Origin: Candolleomyces eurysporus
Lineage: Eukaryota > Basidiomycota > Agaricomycetes > Agaricales > Psathyrellaceae
NCBI GenBank assembly: GCA_027579435.1
Contig: JANBPK010001085.1
Span: forward strand, 1 to 54,241
Length of the DNA stretch: 54,241 bases
Direction of reading: 5' to 3'
The notes beneath the pieces are model-generated. The model worked only from the letters and a program-made list of their open reading frames with translations. It was not told the origin of the DNA and did not search any database. Position numbers and translations under genes: made by a program. Shown one piece after another: positions 12,266 through 24,534 of this stretch; the first letter of the stretch is position 1, and every line of letters begins with the position of its first letter.

Positions 12266-13215
12266 ACACGCCAGGCGGCTTGAGAAAGGCTATTCCGGTG
12301 GGAATTTGTCTGTTCGACGAAGGGATAGTGGCAGAGGCAAGATGAGGACAATGTTGGAGAATGATTTGGCAGGAAGCATCGCAGGAGGTCTCACTCTATT
12401 CTCTAGCTAATTATGATTCCAGTATCTTCCTGGTACGTCGCCATGTATACCAAGTACTGCTACTACTGCTAGTCTTTGTATCTATGTGTCCCTCACAACT
12501 TTGTACAACATTTTACTGTAGATTTTCCATGGCGCGACAGAGAACAAGGCGCGTAAGAGTCCCTTCATTACACACCCCTTAAATTGGGCGTCTTGGTCCC
12601 GAAGGCGTTATCTACTGCAGTTAACAGCTTCATTATTAGGCGCCAATGGGCGCTGTTTCTGCAAGATCGGCAAGCCCCGGGCCGGATTGCACAGCTTCGT
12701 CGTCAAACTCGTCACCGAGCACCGAGACGGTCTCCCTTAACCGTCCCCCGTCATCCGGTGAAACAGAAACCTGCAAGATCACCGCCAGCCGCCAAGTATA
12801 GCACCAGCTCAAGACGAATATGTAGCTCATGGTCACAGGAATTCTTTCCCTTGAACCCTTGTAAGCCGTAGGCGTAATTTGTTGGCAGAGGCCTATTGTT
12901 CCTCAAATGGGTTTCTGTATCTTCCCGACGATGGAAGAAGGATGGGAGACAAGAGCAATAATAAGGCATGTTCACTTCTAAACGATTTATCTACAATACT
13001 TATTTGTGACTGCTAGGTTACGGAATAGTAGGTAATTGTGCGAGAGCGATGTCAGGTCGGAGTCCTGTGCATGCAGTGCCGTTGCCATCCTGTGCCGTTG
13101 CTGTCAACCGGTGCGGTTATAATTCCAGCTGAGGCTGTTATCCGCCGTTGAAGATAAAGACCCACCTCTCACCTAGTTTGAACGTTCCCCGCTCTTAACC
13201 AGCCCCTCTCACCCA
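12266..13215. other. Intergenic, no gene recognised
   Basis: This is a 950-bp spacer. A short Ser/Pro-rich frame from 12644 (about 50 codons) resembles the disordered N-termini of nearby proteins but ends at a stop with no obvious continuation. The last 100 bases are probably the promoter of the gene at 13216. Confidence 0.4.
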
Positions 13216-14649
13216 ATGTCGATATTGACAGAACACGACGCTGTTCAGGCACAGGTAGCCTTGACCTGCGGAGATCCCAACGAGAAGGGATCAAATACCA
13301 CCACCTCGTTCTCACCACTGCGAAGAAGGAGATCATCCGTCTCTTCTTCGGCTTCGCTGTCTAGTAGATGGCCAGATTCTTCAAGCACTTCAGCATCAAG
13401 CCAATCAGGCCGCTCAGTCCTTGAGGACGACCAAATCAGGAGCATTTTCAAAAGTTTGAAGAACGTCACAATTGCAGACCATGGCCTTGAGGAACTCGCA
13501 CCTTCCTCGAAAGAACTCAAACGTTCACCGCCTCCAAAACCAAAACGACTATCATCTGAAGATAGGCTTAATCCTACCGCCGTCCCTTTTGTTCCTGGGG
13601 CGTCGCCCACCCAACAAGACTTCGAAGTGATATCAACGCATTCGCCGTACAATGCCGGAGGAGAGTATATGCCGCCCCCAGGCCTACCACCACCTCCCGA
13701 ACTCCCGCCACAAAAGCCTGTGGAAGGCGCGCTGACCACAGTACAACTCGAACACCCTTCACATCTCCCACCTCCCGAGTACGCACCGTGCGACCAGCCA
13801 CCCCCCTGGTCCAACGCCTTTGCTTCGGGCATCAACCCTGCAATCGACGTCCAAATCCGCGAGTTCCATGCACACGCTGCCGTAACATCTAATCCTAAGT
13901 GGACGGAAGATGAATTGGCTATCTTTGCCAGCCAGATTTCCACGCACGCCTACTTTGCCACAGAGGATCCCGAGCATACCACTGCCCAGTTCGCCCTTTT
14001 CATCCTCCAAGCATTGCAAGCTACGCATGGAGAGATGTTGGCTCAGAGCTTTTTGTGGAACCTGCGGCAGCACGCTATGCAAGCTTTCATGACTTCTTGG
14101 GACCCGGTAAGAAAGACCTTGACATGCCAGAAGTTTCTTCCTCATTGTGACCCCAAATTTCTCTCTTCTTAGGCCTCTCTTGACCCAGCGCACCACCACC
14201 CCGTTCAGCTGTCCGCACACGTAATCAGTGCGATTTCTCTGGCAAGGTTCATCGGCGATCTGTTCAGCTATGGTCTATTGCCCCAAGCCCATGTGATGAA
14301 CTGCATCTCCAAGATCATGGAAACGACCTTCAGCGAAGAGCATATCGTAGCTCTCGGATATCTCGCTCAGAGGTCGGGCCCAGAGCTTTGGATGGCGTTC
14401 GAATCCTTGGAACGCAAGCCCGATTTCATCAAGGCTGGGAACTTCCTGCGCCAATATGAAGAGGTGATTTCCAGAGTCACTTGCACGCTCGTAACCGGGA
14501 GTGCGCAACCTGGTTATTCGGCTGTTTGGATTGATACAGTCCGAGCGACCTTTGTGGGATGGGAAGCTTACTTTACGGACGCTGTATATCAACAAGGCGA
14601 TCGCGAAAGCAAAGCTAAAAGGAGAAGATCACCATCTGCACGCTCCTAA
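13216..14649 (+). CDS. MIF4G-like protein of unknown function, paralogue B
   Basis: Two exons (13216–14106 and 14173–14649) join in phase 0 to 455 codons. The first 220 residues are Ser- and then Pro-rich (for example PPPGLPPPPELPPQKP), hence probably disordered. After residue about 225 the protein becomes helical. Exon 2 carries SLARFIGDLFSYGLLPQAHV and HIVALGYLAQRSGPELW, aligned with paralogue A at 6215–7424 and reminiscent of eIF4G middle domains. The C-terminus is basic (KAKRRR). The intron sits at the same point in both paralogues, just before the MIF4G-like helices. Function is unknown. Confidence 0.8.
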
Positions 14650-15518
14650 TCTGTGCGATGATACAAGGGCTATGGGCGAACACCCTGCTTCCAAGATCGT
14701 CGATGTAATCGAATGTTTCCCTGTAGTTGTAGCTATAGCAGCAATATTGTAGAATAATAAAAAAGAAACTGAGTAATTACGACCGCGCAATGTTGACAAG
14801 GCAATGCTAGAGTGGCGCACGAATGTCACCTATGAGGTAAGGTTGAGTGTAAACTTATTTACACGATAACTTGTCAACTCGTTCATGACCTGACCTCTCT
14901 CAAGCTTCCGTGTCGGACCTCATCTTGGCGTGCTCGATCTATTAATAGGTGAACGCTTCGCCAAGAACGTGAAGACTACCATCGTGCTGGCCAAGCCAAC
15001 GGCCTGGATTGAGAGGAGCCCGTTGAGGGGGGTTCCATCGGTCTTAAAGTGTAAGAAGGCTACGAATGGCTGTTTGTACGTTTTTGGGAGCGGACACCGT
15101 GACATCTGACAACGGCGCTGAAGTGGCTTGGACATAAGACGGAAGCGCACAAGCGCTCCGCTTCCTGGAATATTTTATGCCTAGTATAGAGTTGTCCATC
15201 GGAACGGGCTGATATCGACTCCATCCTCGCTTCCCTGCTATTCAACGCTTCGAATTTGCCAAGAAACTAGCACGATCTATAACCTAAAGATGTATTAGAT
15301 GATTGATTCTGACCACGAGTTCTCGGCATGGTCGACCAGCTTAAAAACACGCCAATAGAGATGATCAGTGACCCCTCCGAGAGTCGACAGGCGTCAGCAA
15401 GACCTCCCCGAACCACTGTAAATTGAAGAGCATTCGAATCCTCACGCCACTTTGACGATTCCTTCTCATAACTGCACTTCTTTGCTCCACCCCTTACACC
15501 ATCTCCACAGTCCCCGAG
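14650..15518. other. Intergenic, no gene recognised
   Basis: This is an 870-bp spacer. A plus-strand frame around 14950–15080 reads about 45 codons that look protein-like, and the minus strand is open over the same stretch. Neither has a start, splice context or family match that I can defend. Confidence 0.4.
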
Positions 15519-16136
15519 ATGCTGAATATTGGTAAACGAAACACCGCCGAAGGAGTACAACCAACGACAACACCAGCTCCAAGGACGCGACCGCATCATG
15601 TCGACCCCAAAACAAGAGTACTAGTGGGTGCGGTGCTTGGGAGCGCTGTAGGCCTCATACTCGTCATCGTCGCGTTTCTGCTATGGAGGCGTTGTAGATC
15701 CGCGCGGAGGCGAGAGAACGACGCGTCGCGGGCGGAGGAAGCGACTGGACGTCCGTCATCAGGTGCGTAACCGACGCGTCACCGAGCTACCTCCTTGATG
15801 TGCCCGCGTTGTTCGCTGACCCCACGCGTTACAGTCTACTCCGGACGGCCCTTGTCAGATCCTTTCGCAGCGGAAGTAAAGACCATAGTCTCCAACGATG
15901 ACCAATTCGGCTCTCCACCAACAACCCCACAAGGCAAAGAGTTTTCTCTCGCAAGTCCACCTCATTCACTCGACCTCCGATTGTCCGAGTCGCATGACGA
16001 TCATGGGATAGAACGAGATCCACGCATGTCCGCAGAAGTCTATAGCATGCCGGACTTATCAAGAACATTTGTCGCCAACGTCAGAGCGACAGCCCGTAGC
16101 CCACCACCATTAGAACCGATACCCTCGTTCAAGTGA
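15519..16136 (+). CDS. Single-pass membrane protein of unknown function
   Basis: Two exons (15519–15762 and 15835–16136) give 181 codons. A Thr/Pro-rich N-terminal segment (VQPTTTPAPRTRP) precedes one strong membrane helix at about residues 35–55 (VLVGAVLGSAVGLILVIVAFLLW), a basic stop-transfer run (RRCRSARRR), and a Ser/Pro-rich tail of about 110 residues that is presumably cytoplasmic. This is the layout of many Agaricomycete surface or sensor-like proteins. No signal peptide is visible, so an upstream exon may be missing. The 3' end of the gene was copied in the 3-kb duplication that follows. Confidence 0.7.
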
Positions 16137-19061
16137 TACCCCCATCTGTCTTGCCTCTCATTCTTGTACCGTCTTGCTGCAACCTGATCATTTACGGTTC
16201 ACTTACATCCAAAGTCCCATTCGTATTTTTGGCATCCAGGCGCCCTTGTGTGTTCCCGAATAGAGTAGAATTGTACTGTTTCTGTACCTGTTGTTCACAG
16301 CTCGTTGTATCCAATACGCTCCAAGTAATTGTTTGTGAGCGATAACGCGATGCGTTTATACCGTTTGATGACTTTAGTCAACTTCTTAAGCGCAAAGCCC
16401 CAAGCCGTCGATGGCAGTCCTCCCCTAGTGAACAGATTTCCATGTCAGCCAAACGGCATATCACTCTTGCCATTAGAACACTCACGAATCGCATTGTCCA
16501 GGTCGAAGGGCACACCACTGGGGTTGCAATGGAATAGCGCGTACACCTCTTTGCACCATCCTAAATCGGACATCATGTAGTCGGTGCAAAGCTTCCGCGA
16601 CGGTTCTAAACTGCCCGCTAGGATGATGGGGTCCAGTCCAGAAGACCTAGACCCGCCAACACGAGTAAGTCTCTCCCAAGAGCCAACATCTGATAGATGA
16701 CGTACCTCAGAAGAAACAGCGGCTCGAGGCCAGATAATGGGGTCCAAATTCTCTGGAGAGGCTTGTTCGGTCCACAGCAATTGCTGCCCTAAAGCAGATG
16801 AAAGTCAGAGCTTACAGGTTACAACAAACGCTTGATGCACACCTCCTAATACAAGACTTGCTTCGGCCGATGAAAGGCTAGCCAACGGGTCGAAGGCGTA
16901 AGCCTATAATTATGGAGTCAAGCCTCAACGTCAACTTGAAATCAGAAAAGCTAGCACACTCTACCTTCTGCCAGCTCTTGAACGGATCGCACCAGCTATT
17001 CCTGAAGTCATGACTCGATTTAAGCTCCCCGTATAACCATCCAAAGCAAAGACTGTCTTACGTTCCAGGATAGTTTCCGAACCACTCTCCTCCCCCACAA
17101 TCCTGACAATCGCGTCAATTTAAGTCTTACAAAATAGTCACGGAAGCAATTTACCAGATAGAAATAATCAGACGGCGCATGGATGATTCTGAACCCTTTC
17201 TTAGCCACCTCTGTTGCATGTTCTGACGATTTCCAGACCCTACACATTTTCATTAACTGCATCTTGCCGAACTGAAAGCAGGACAGTGGCTTACATGATG
17301 ATAGTATCGTTTGCAAGGGAAACCCGATGATTCAATGCCATCTCTGAAGATAATACGAGGTCAAGTTAGCACGAGGGCTAGTCCTAAAGAACGAGACCTA
17401 CCTTGCCAGACAACGACCTTCTTGCCAAGCTGTCTCAGGGCGCCATGCGTAGTTTGAGTGAACGAATCCAAAGCCTTTTCCAGTGTTGCTCCAGAACGCT
17501 TCAAGTCTTCCTGTGTGCTGGGATCTTTCTGGTAGCAATTTTCATTAATTTCGTCACCCCCAGTCCCGAACATCGTAGAGGGCAATGTCTGCGCTATGGA
17601 CGAGAGCATCGAAACTGTGAAATTCGTTGTGGCGGATGAAGCGAGGCGTAGCTGGCCTGCTGGAGGCTCGTGTGCGTATTGAGACCATGGCATTGCGTCT
17701 GGGCAAGCGATATGTTCTGGATACGCTTTTGCGATGATCGCTGTGTGTCCTGGAGTGTCGATTTCCTAAAATACAAATTTAGAGAGTGTGCCATGATAAT
17801 TCGAGTAGGCGAATGTGAACTGACCACGAGCACATCGATACCCCTCTTCATGTATGGAGTCAGTTCCAGGAGCGCAACATAAACGTGTCGAAAAGGTGAG
17901 TACATACTTCAGCGGCATATTTCACGATACCCTGAACATCGGCTGAGCTGTATATTTCCTTGCGAGAGTAAGCCCCCTTCCTTGCAAGTTCTTCAAACCC
18001 AGGGATTGTCAAAGGGAAGCTTTGGGAATCAACGACGTGCCAATGAAACACGCTCATTTTGACCAAACTCATTGTATCCAGAACCCTCTTGATATCATCG
18101 ACAGGGAAGCTGTGTAAGAGTGTGCGTCAACAGCAGCTTCCTTTGAGAGGCGGAAAGGGCGTACAAGTTTCTCGCAGTGTCCAGCATGAACCCTCGATAC
18201 GGCTACACATCCACATCCAGAGTTCAGTCAGTAGAGAAGTAGAGATTCTTAGACCGAGGGTTGTAACTCACGAATGCAGGGTAATCCTTTTCAATGGTCA
18301 CAGGAACCTGGTGCGCATATACGATTCCTCCGGCGTCTCCTTCATCGACATCTCCTGGAAGCCAATACCACAACTGCTCAAACGTCGTCAACCCCCTCAA
18401 CAGACCCAAACTCGAATTAGCTCTAATAACCGCAGGACCCCCATTTGCGGGCACCTTCAACGAGTACTCTTCGCTCCTGGTACCAATATCTTTGACAGCT
18501 TCAACCGAGATAGGGAGGAGTGCGTGTGATGTCGAAGAGCCAACAGAATCATCATCGTTGGTAGATTTGGAATGAGAGTGAGAGTCAAGTTCTAATGTCA
18601 AGAGCGACAACGACGAGGCGCTCTCCAACCCTTCTCGGTCGTCCTCCCCACGTCCAACAACCAGCCTCCCAAGTTTATCGTTCCAAATGCGATTCTTAGT
18701 CCGGGAGATAGCGTTTAGGAGGTCCTGTGGTGGAGACCAGCCAGAACCCGCCTCGAACTGGATGTCGAAACTAGGGGAGAGCTTCAGCAGGCTAGTACCT
18801 GTTTCGAGGTTCCTGGGAACAGGCCATAGCGCGTTAACGAGCCCCACGGCGTGTAAAGTGGTATAGATGGATGTGAATGAGAGCTTCATTGTGAATTTCG
18901 TGTCATAGCAGATGGAGGTGTTGAAGTAGGAGGTCACGACATCGCTTAACCGCATGTACTAAGTGGGAAAAGGCCTGGCGCGCTTGAAATTGACTGTGAG
19001 ATATGCAACTTCAATGCAAGAAAATGATAGCAGACACAATGAATGGGAATAAGTAGAATAC
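16062..19061. repeat. Tandem segmental duplication, unit 1
   Basis: This unit runs from inside the 3' exon of the membrane-protein gene through GH20 copy 2 and its upstream region. It matches unit 2 base for base along most of its length with an offset of very nearly 3000 bp. For example, both GH20 stop codons end exactly 3000 apart, at 16482 and 19482. Confidence 0.88.
16482..18889 (-). CDS. GH20 beta-N-acetylhexosaminidase, copy 2
   Basis: This is a chitin- and GlcNAc-processing exo-enzyme, probably secreted. The ATG at 18887–18889 opens a signal peptide (MKLSFTSIYTTLHAVGLVNA), so it was preferred over the in-frame ATG at 18955. Then come LWPVPRNLETG, the N-terminal GH20b-type domain, the barrel start PYRGFMLDTARN, HWHVVDSQSFPL, EIDTPGHT, the catalytic pair in FGTGGDEIN, and APSDYFYL then DCGGGEWFG. 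It ends with VQRGVRAIPLQPQWCALRPG. The coding region is split by many short introns, and all the exons I checked are open. It is the near-identical neighbour of copy 3. Confidence 0.92.
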
Positions 19062-19065
19062 AGAA

Positions 19066-19135
19066 TCAAGAGCATTTGTCGCCAACGTCAGAGCGACAGC
19101 CCGTAGCCACCACCATTATCGTTCAAATGATACCC
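19066..19135 (+). pseudogene. Copied 3' tail of the membrane-protein gene
   Basis: About 70 bp match the last codons of the gene at 15519–16136 (the segment encoding FVANVRATARS). One C is missing in the run after the Arg-Ser codons, and a short deletion follows, so the frame is broken. It is a passenger fragment carried by the segmental duplication, not a gene. Confidence 0.8.
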
Positions 19136-19481
19136 CATCTATCTTGCCTCTTATTTTTACATCGTCTTGCTGCAACCTGATCATTTACAGTTCACTTAAA
19201 TCCTGAGTCCCATTCGTACTTTTGGCATCCAGAAAACCTAGCATTTTCGCGAATAGAGTATAATCATATTGTTTTTGTATCTGTTGTCATTCACGGCTCG
19301 TTGAATCCAATATGCTCCGAGTACTTGGTTGTGAGCAATGATACGATGAATTTATACCATTCGATCACCTTAGCCAACTTCTGAAGCACAAAGCCCCAAA
19401 CCATCGATGGCAGTCCTCCCCTAGTGGACAATTTCCATGTCAGCCGATCGGTGTATCACATCACCTTTGCCATTAGAACAC

Positions 19482-21860
19482 TCACGAATCGCATTGCCCA
19501 GGTCTAAGTGCACACCATTGGGGCTGCAGCGGAATAGCGCGTACACCTCTTTGCACCATCCGAAATCGGACGTCATGTAGTCGGTGCAAAGCTTCCGCGA
19601 CGGTTCTAAACTGCCCACTAGGATGACGGGATCCAGTCCAGAAGATCTGGACCCACGAGTAAGTCAGTCTCTCCCGAGAGCCAATATCTGATAGATGACG
19701 TACCTCAGCAGAAACAGCGGCTCGAGGCCAGACAATAGGGTCCAAATTCTCTGGAGAGGCTTGTTCGGCCCATAGCAATTGCTGGCCTAAAGCAGAAGAA
19801 AGTCAGAGCTTACAGAGTACAAAAAGCGCTTGATGCGAACCTCCTAGTACGAGACTTGCTTCGGCCGATGAAAGGCGAGCCAGAGGATCGAAGGTGTAGG
19901 CCTACAATTGTGATTTTAGGGCCCGAACCTTGAATGAAATCGCTAGCACACTCTACCTTCTGCCAACTCTTGAACGGATCGCACCAGCTATTCCTAAAGC
20001 CAAAGCTCGATTTGAGCTTCCCACATAACAATCCAAATACTGTCTTACATTCCAGCAGAGTTCCCAATCCATCCTCCTCCGCCACAATCCTGACAATCGC
20101 GTCAATTCAAGTCTGACAAGATAGTCATAGAAGCAGATTACCAGATAGAAATAATCAGACGGCGCATGGACGACTCTGAACCCTTTTTTAGCCACCTTTA
20201 CTGCATGTTTTGACGATACCCAAACCCTGGATAATTTCATTAGCTGAAACCTTCCAAACTGAAGGCGGCGATAGTGGCTTACGTGACAATAGTATCGTTT
20301 GCGAGGGAAACTCGGTGATCCAGTGCCATTTCTACAGTCGAAATGAAGGATTAGTACGAGCACTAGTACAACAGAGTGAGACCTACCTTGCCAGACAACG
20401 ACCTTCTTGCCAAGCTGTCTCAAAGCGCCATGCGTACTTTGAGTGAACGAATCTAAAGCCTTTTCCAGTGTTGCTCCAAAACGCTTCAAATCTTCCTGCG
20501 TGTTGGGATCTTTCTGGTAGCATTTGGTGTTGATCTCGTCGCCTCCAGTGCCGAACATCGTAGATGGCAATGTCTGTGCTATGGAAGAGAGCATCGAAAC
20601 TGTGAAATTCGTTGTGGCAGATGAAGCGAGGCGTAGCTGGCCTGCTGGCGGCTCGTTAGCATATTGAGACCATGGCGTTGCGCCTGGGCAAGCGATATGC
20701 TCTGGATATGCGTTGGCAATGACCGCTGTGTGTCCAGGAATGTCGATTTCCTAGCACCCGAAGTCAGCACGAGTGGACGGTTCAAGCAGGCAGTGTGTAC
20801 AGACCATAAGGACGTCAATGCCTCTCTTCATAGATGGAATTTAGTTACAGGGACACGTCAAAGAGTGGGCACATACTTCAGCGGCATATTCCACAATACT
20901 CTGCACATCCGATGAAGAGTATATTTCCTTGCTGGAGTATGCCCCCTTCTGCGCAAGTTCTTCAAACCCGGGTATTGTCAACGGGAAGCTTTGGGAATCG
21001 ACGACGTGCCAATGGAAAACGCTCATTTTCACCAAGCTCATTGTGTCCAAAACTCTCTTGATATCCTCGACAGGGAAGCTGAATGGGCAAAGCATCAACA
21101 GCAGCTACTTTAGAGAGGTACAAAAGACGTACAAGTTTCTCGCAGTGTCCAGCATGAACCCTCGATATGGCTACACACTCCGTCCAGAGTTCAGTTAGAA
21201 AGGTACGGCTTCTTGGACCGAGAGAGTTTGACTCACGAATGCAGGGTAGTCCCTTTCGATGACTACAGGGGCCTGGTAAGCATATACAGCCCCTCTAGCA
21301 TCTCCTTCATCGGCATTTCCGGCATCCCGAGCTGGAAGCCAATACCACAACTGCTCAAACGTCGTCAACCCCCTCAGCAGACCCAAACTCGAATTGGCTT
21401 TGATAACCGCAGGACTTCCATCTGCCGGGACCTTCAACGAGTACTCTTCGCTCCTGGTACCAATATCTTTGACAGCTTCGACTGAGATGGGGAGGAGCGA
21501 GTGTGATGTTGAAGAACCATCATCGTTGGTGGTGGTGGTAGATTGGGAGTGAGAGTCAAGTGCCAACGTCAAGAGCGACAGCGACGCGGCGCTCTCCAAC
21601 CCTTCTCGGTCGTCCTCTCCACGTCCGACAACGAGCCTCCCGAGTTTATCGCTCCAAAGACGATGTTTAGTCCGGGAGATGGCGTCCAGGAGGTCCTGTG
21701 GTGGAGACAAGCTGGAGCCTGCTTCGAACTGGATGTCGAAACTCGAGGAGAGCTTCAGCAGGCTAGTCCCTGTTTCGAGGTTCCTGGGAATGGGCCATAG
21801 CGCGTTTACGAGCCCGACGACGTGTAAAGTGATATAGACGGGTACGAATGAGAGTTTCAT
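19482..21860 (-). CDS. GH20 beta-N-acetylhexosaminidase, copy 3
   Basis: This is the third GH20 copy and the duplicate of copy 2. The start ATG at 21858–21860 precedes a signal peptide (MKLSFVPVYITLHVVGLVNA). All family landmarks are retained: LWPIPRNLETG, SLGLLRGLTTFEQLWYWLP, HWHVVDSQSFPLTIPGF, the catalytic pair in FGTGGDEIN, VVHAPSDYFYL, and the conserved C-terminal VQRGVRAIPLQPQWCALRPG. Differences from copy 2 are scattered substitutions plus small indels in the low-complexity Ser/Asn stretch around residue 115. It appears functional. Separate regulation is possible because its upstream region was duplicated with it. Confidence 0.92.
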
Positions 21861-22047
21861 CGTGAATTCGGTGTCATAGCAGATGGAGGTGTTGGTGTAA
21901 GAAGTTACGACATCGCTTAGCTACATGTACTATGTAGTGGGAAAGGCCTAGCACGGTTGGAATTGACTGTGATATATGCAACTTCAATGCAAGAAAATGG
22001 TGGTAGATACAAATGAATGGCGATAAAATACAGAATAGAAAATGGTG

Positions 22048-24534
22048 TTACAGCCCCTCATCCCACATCTTCCTCGTCAGCGCGACATAAAACCGTTCAA
22101 GATCAGCCTTCGTAGCAAGTTCGTTCTTCCTCCAACGCTGCCTCTCCCTTTCCATCATTTTCTTGACCTCACCAACCAAGTTCTCTGGTCTTGTGTCAGA
22201 TGAAAAGCGTAGCGGGGGTATGTCGTCGTGATCCGATGGTCTTGAGGTGGATGATGAGGAAACCCCGGGCCCCACTGTATGAGCGATCATCTCAGCAGCA
22301 AGCTTACGGATGTCGTCGTCTCGGTCTCTAGCGTCGGAGCTACGAGAAGCATCTACTTCCTTGTCTTTGCCCCTGAACAGATTTGGCGGTGTTGGCAGTG
22401 TCCCGGCACCCGTCAACATCTGTGGGTTGGGTATTTGGTCCACAATCCAGTCGAAAACTAGCGAAAGCTTGTCCGTGGACGCCCGAACCACCTGATCGCC
22501 CTTCGTGAATTCTCTCTGGCGCTGCCGCTTGACCTCATCACGTTCTTCCTCCGTTTCCTCCACCGCAGCTTCTTTGGACGGACTTTGACTGCTACTGCCT
22601 GATACTGAGACTTGAGAAACCCCAGCTTTCTCCTCCCGTTTCCAACCACCAAGGAAGCGCGTCCATTCCCGGATATACCACGCTTCTTTGTTACTGTTGG
22701 GTGGAGGAGGCTTTACATGGCTGGTGCTGGTTCCTGCTGGCGCAGAACCGAGTCCAAGTACTGGTATGGCCGGAAGATCGACGCCGAATTCGATACCGCG
22801 CGCGCCTCTCATTTCCCAGTCTAAGATAGTGCAAGAATAAGCAAAGAGTCAACAATGAAATTTCAAGAAAGAAACTTACGGTCAACGTTATCCAAAGTCC
22901 CAAGGAACTCTCCCCACTTGGCACTCTGCACAGTGACGAGACCGTCATTCCCCCATTCACGCTGATCGGCCCAAACGGGGTTCTCGGGTGGTGGTTTTGA
23001 GCTGTCCTCTTGTGCAAAAGCTTCAGACAACAACCGGGCCCGCTCTTCTTCCTCAAACCCGTCCACGACTAGTTTTGTGAACCAGAAAGGGTGAAAAATG
23101 CTGACACTGCCTGCTCGGCCGGCTACGCTGAAGTATTTGACGTTGGGGTCATTCGGGGTAGCTGGGTTGAATACCTCGTTGAGGTACGCCGATGTTAGAC
23201 ACGCATAAGCGGGTGAGTCGACAGTCGAAAGCATGAGTGTTGTAAACGAGGACGGTAGAGAAGTGACGTTGACATTAAAGAGGGATGCGAGACTGGATGA
23301 GGAACTCGGAGCATCGTTCGACGTCTCCAAAATNGGGGGGAGGCACTGTTCGAGGCGACTCGTATTCATTTAGCTCATCGCGTTTAGGTTGGCCGTATTG
23401 AAGCTGACGTTCTTGCTGCTTGAGCTTTCCTATGCCGATATTGTCCTGGAGGACGATTAGAGAATGTAGAAGGAAACTGCGGTATTCACTTACCACACAC
23501 CAGTCCATGAAGGGACTACCACGATGGGGAGTACTAATCGTTGTCAACGACAGAGGAGTGTATTCAGTAGGTTGTATGTGGGTGATCAAATGTCGGCAGT
23601 CGAGACCTCCCATAGAATGGGCTAGAAAGTTGACTCCCCGACCACGGGCCTTGATCTGTAGTTGCTCATCGAGACGAGAAGAACGAGACTCGACGCTCCC
23701 AGTACTGTGTGGACCTTAGGAAGGGGTTACAAAAGAAGAAGCCAGACTCACCCAGGGACAGACGTTACAATCACTTCCGCTCCGACTGTTCCACGTAAAT
23801 ATGCGAGAGCGTTGGCCCAGTAGTGCATCCGCAGACTGGGAAAGTTTGTGGGTCCTCGGGCATCGAAACCGTATAGTCCTGCATGCACACAGCTTCAGCC
23901 AAGCTCCACAAAGCCAGACTGGAGCCACGCACCATGGCAAAGAACGATGGGATACCNGGGGGGTTCGAACGGGATCAACGAGAGCTGGATTCATGAGTAG
24001 TTGGTGAATCGTGTCCGGGGGAGACTTGGGGCGGGGCTTATATTCGGGCAATTTCCTGGGGGAAGGTGTCGAGCGCTCAGACTGCCTACGGTCGAGGTCC
24101 GGAGGTGGTTCCGTGGGCGAAGAGGGCGGCAGATATAAATCTCTTTGTTGTTCAGTGGAAGACACGAAAGAAGGCCACCAGTTTCTGTTCAGAAACGGAA
24201 TGGACACGGTTGAGGCTGCCGGTAATTATCAGATAGTTGCTCTTTGTATACTCCTTTCGATCTGACCTTGGAGTACACCTGAAGATGGGGAGGTCTTCAG
24301 TCGATCACGCAGCAATCCCAGGGATGTCTCCCTGCCTCCACCCGCCCATCCCGGAGGGTCGAGTCGTGTTTCCCCAAAGGGTTCTGTGAGCGGGCGATGG
24401 GTGAGTCGTTGACGGAGCTTGGATTTGTCGTTCTGGAGGCTGGAGTACTGGTTGTAGATGGAGAGGGTCGAGACGACATTGAAAATTCTTCTGGCTATCG
24501 CAGCGACATAACTAGGGAAGGAGATGCTGCTCAT
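22048..24534 (-). CDS. Alpha/beta-hydrolase lipase (triacylglycerol lipase-like)
   Basis: This protein probably hydrolyses acylglycerols. The catalytic set is visible. The oxyanion strand is PIVLCHGLYGFD, the nucleophile elbow is AHSMGGLDCRHL, the acid is probably the Asp of WGNDGLVTV, and the base is the His of NVDHWEMRG, a codon created across an intron. The C-terminal 170 residues are charged and probably disordered. The frame is broken at the Ns at 23333 and 23957, and dropping each N restores it. The start is the least certain part: an ATG at 24532–24534 joins in phase if a 36-nt intron (24216–24251) is accepted, which is short for this genome. No classical signal peptide is seen, so the enzyme may be intracellular or mitochondrial. 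Confidence 0.83.

Larger units (their letters stand above)
19062..22034. repeat. Tandem segmental duplication, unit 2
   Basis: This is the second copy of the 3-kb unit. The left junction joins an AATACAGAAT sequence upstream of GH20 copy 2 to a copy of the membrane-protein gene's 3' exon. The right end returns to an AATACAGAAT sequence before the lipase 3' end. Identity is high but includes scattered substitutions and small indels, so the duplication is recent but not brand new. Confidence 0.88.

Noticed and set aside
13245..13943. 232-codon open frame antisense to the MIF4G-like gene
   Set aside because: It is a shadow of the Ser/Pro-rich coding frame on the other strand.
14881..15100. Protein-like plus-strand stretch after the second MIF4G-like gene
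   Set aside because: No start, no splice structure and no family recognised, and the frame closes after about 50 codons.
18890..18955. Upstream in-frame ATG for GH20 copy 2
   Set aside because: Using it would bury the clear signal peptide that starts at 18889, and copy 3 has no equivalent upstream start.
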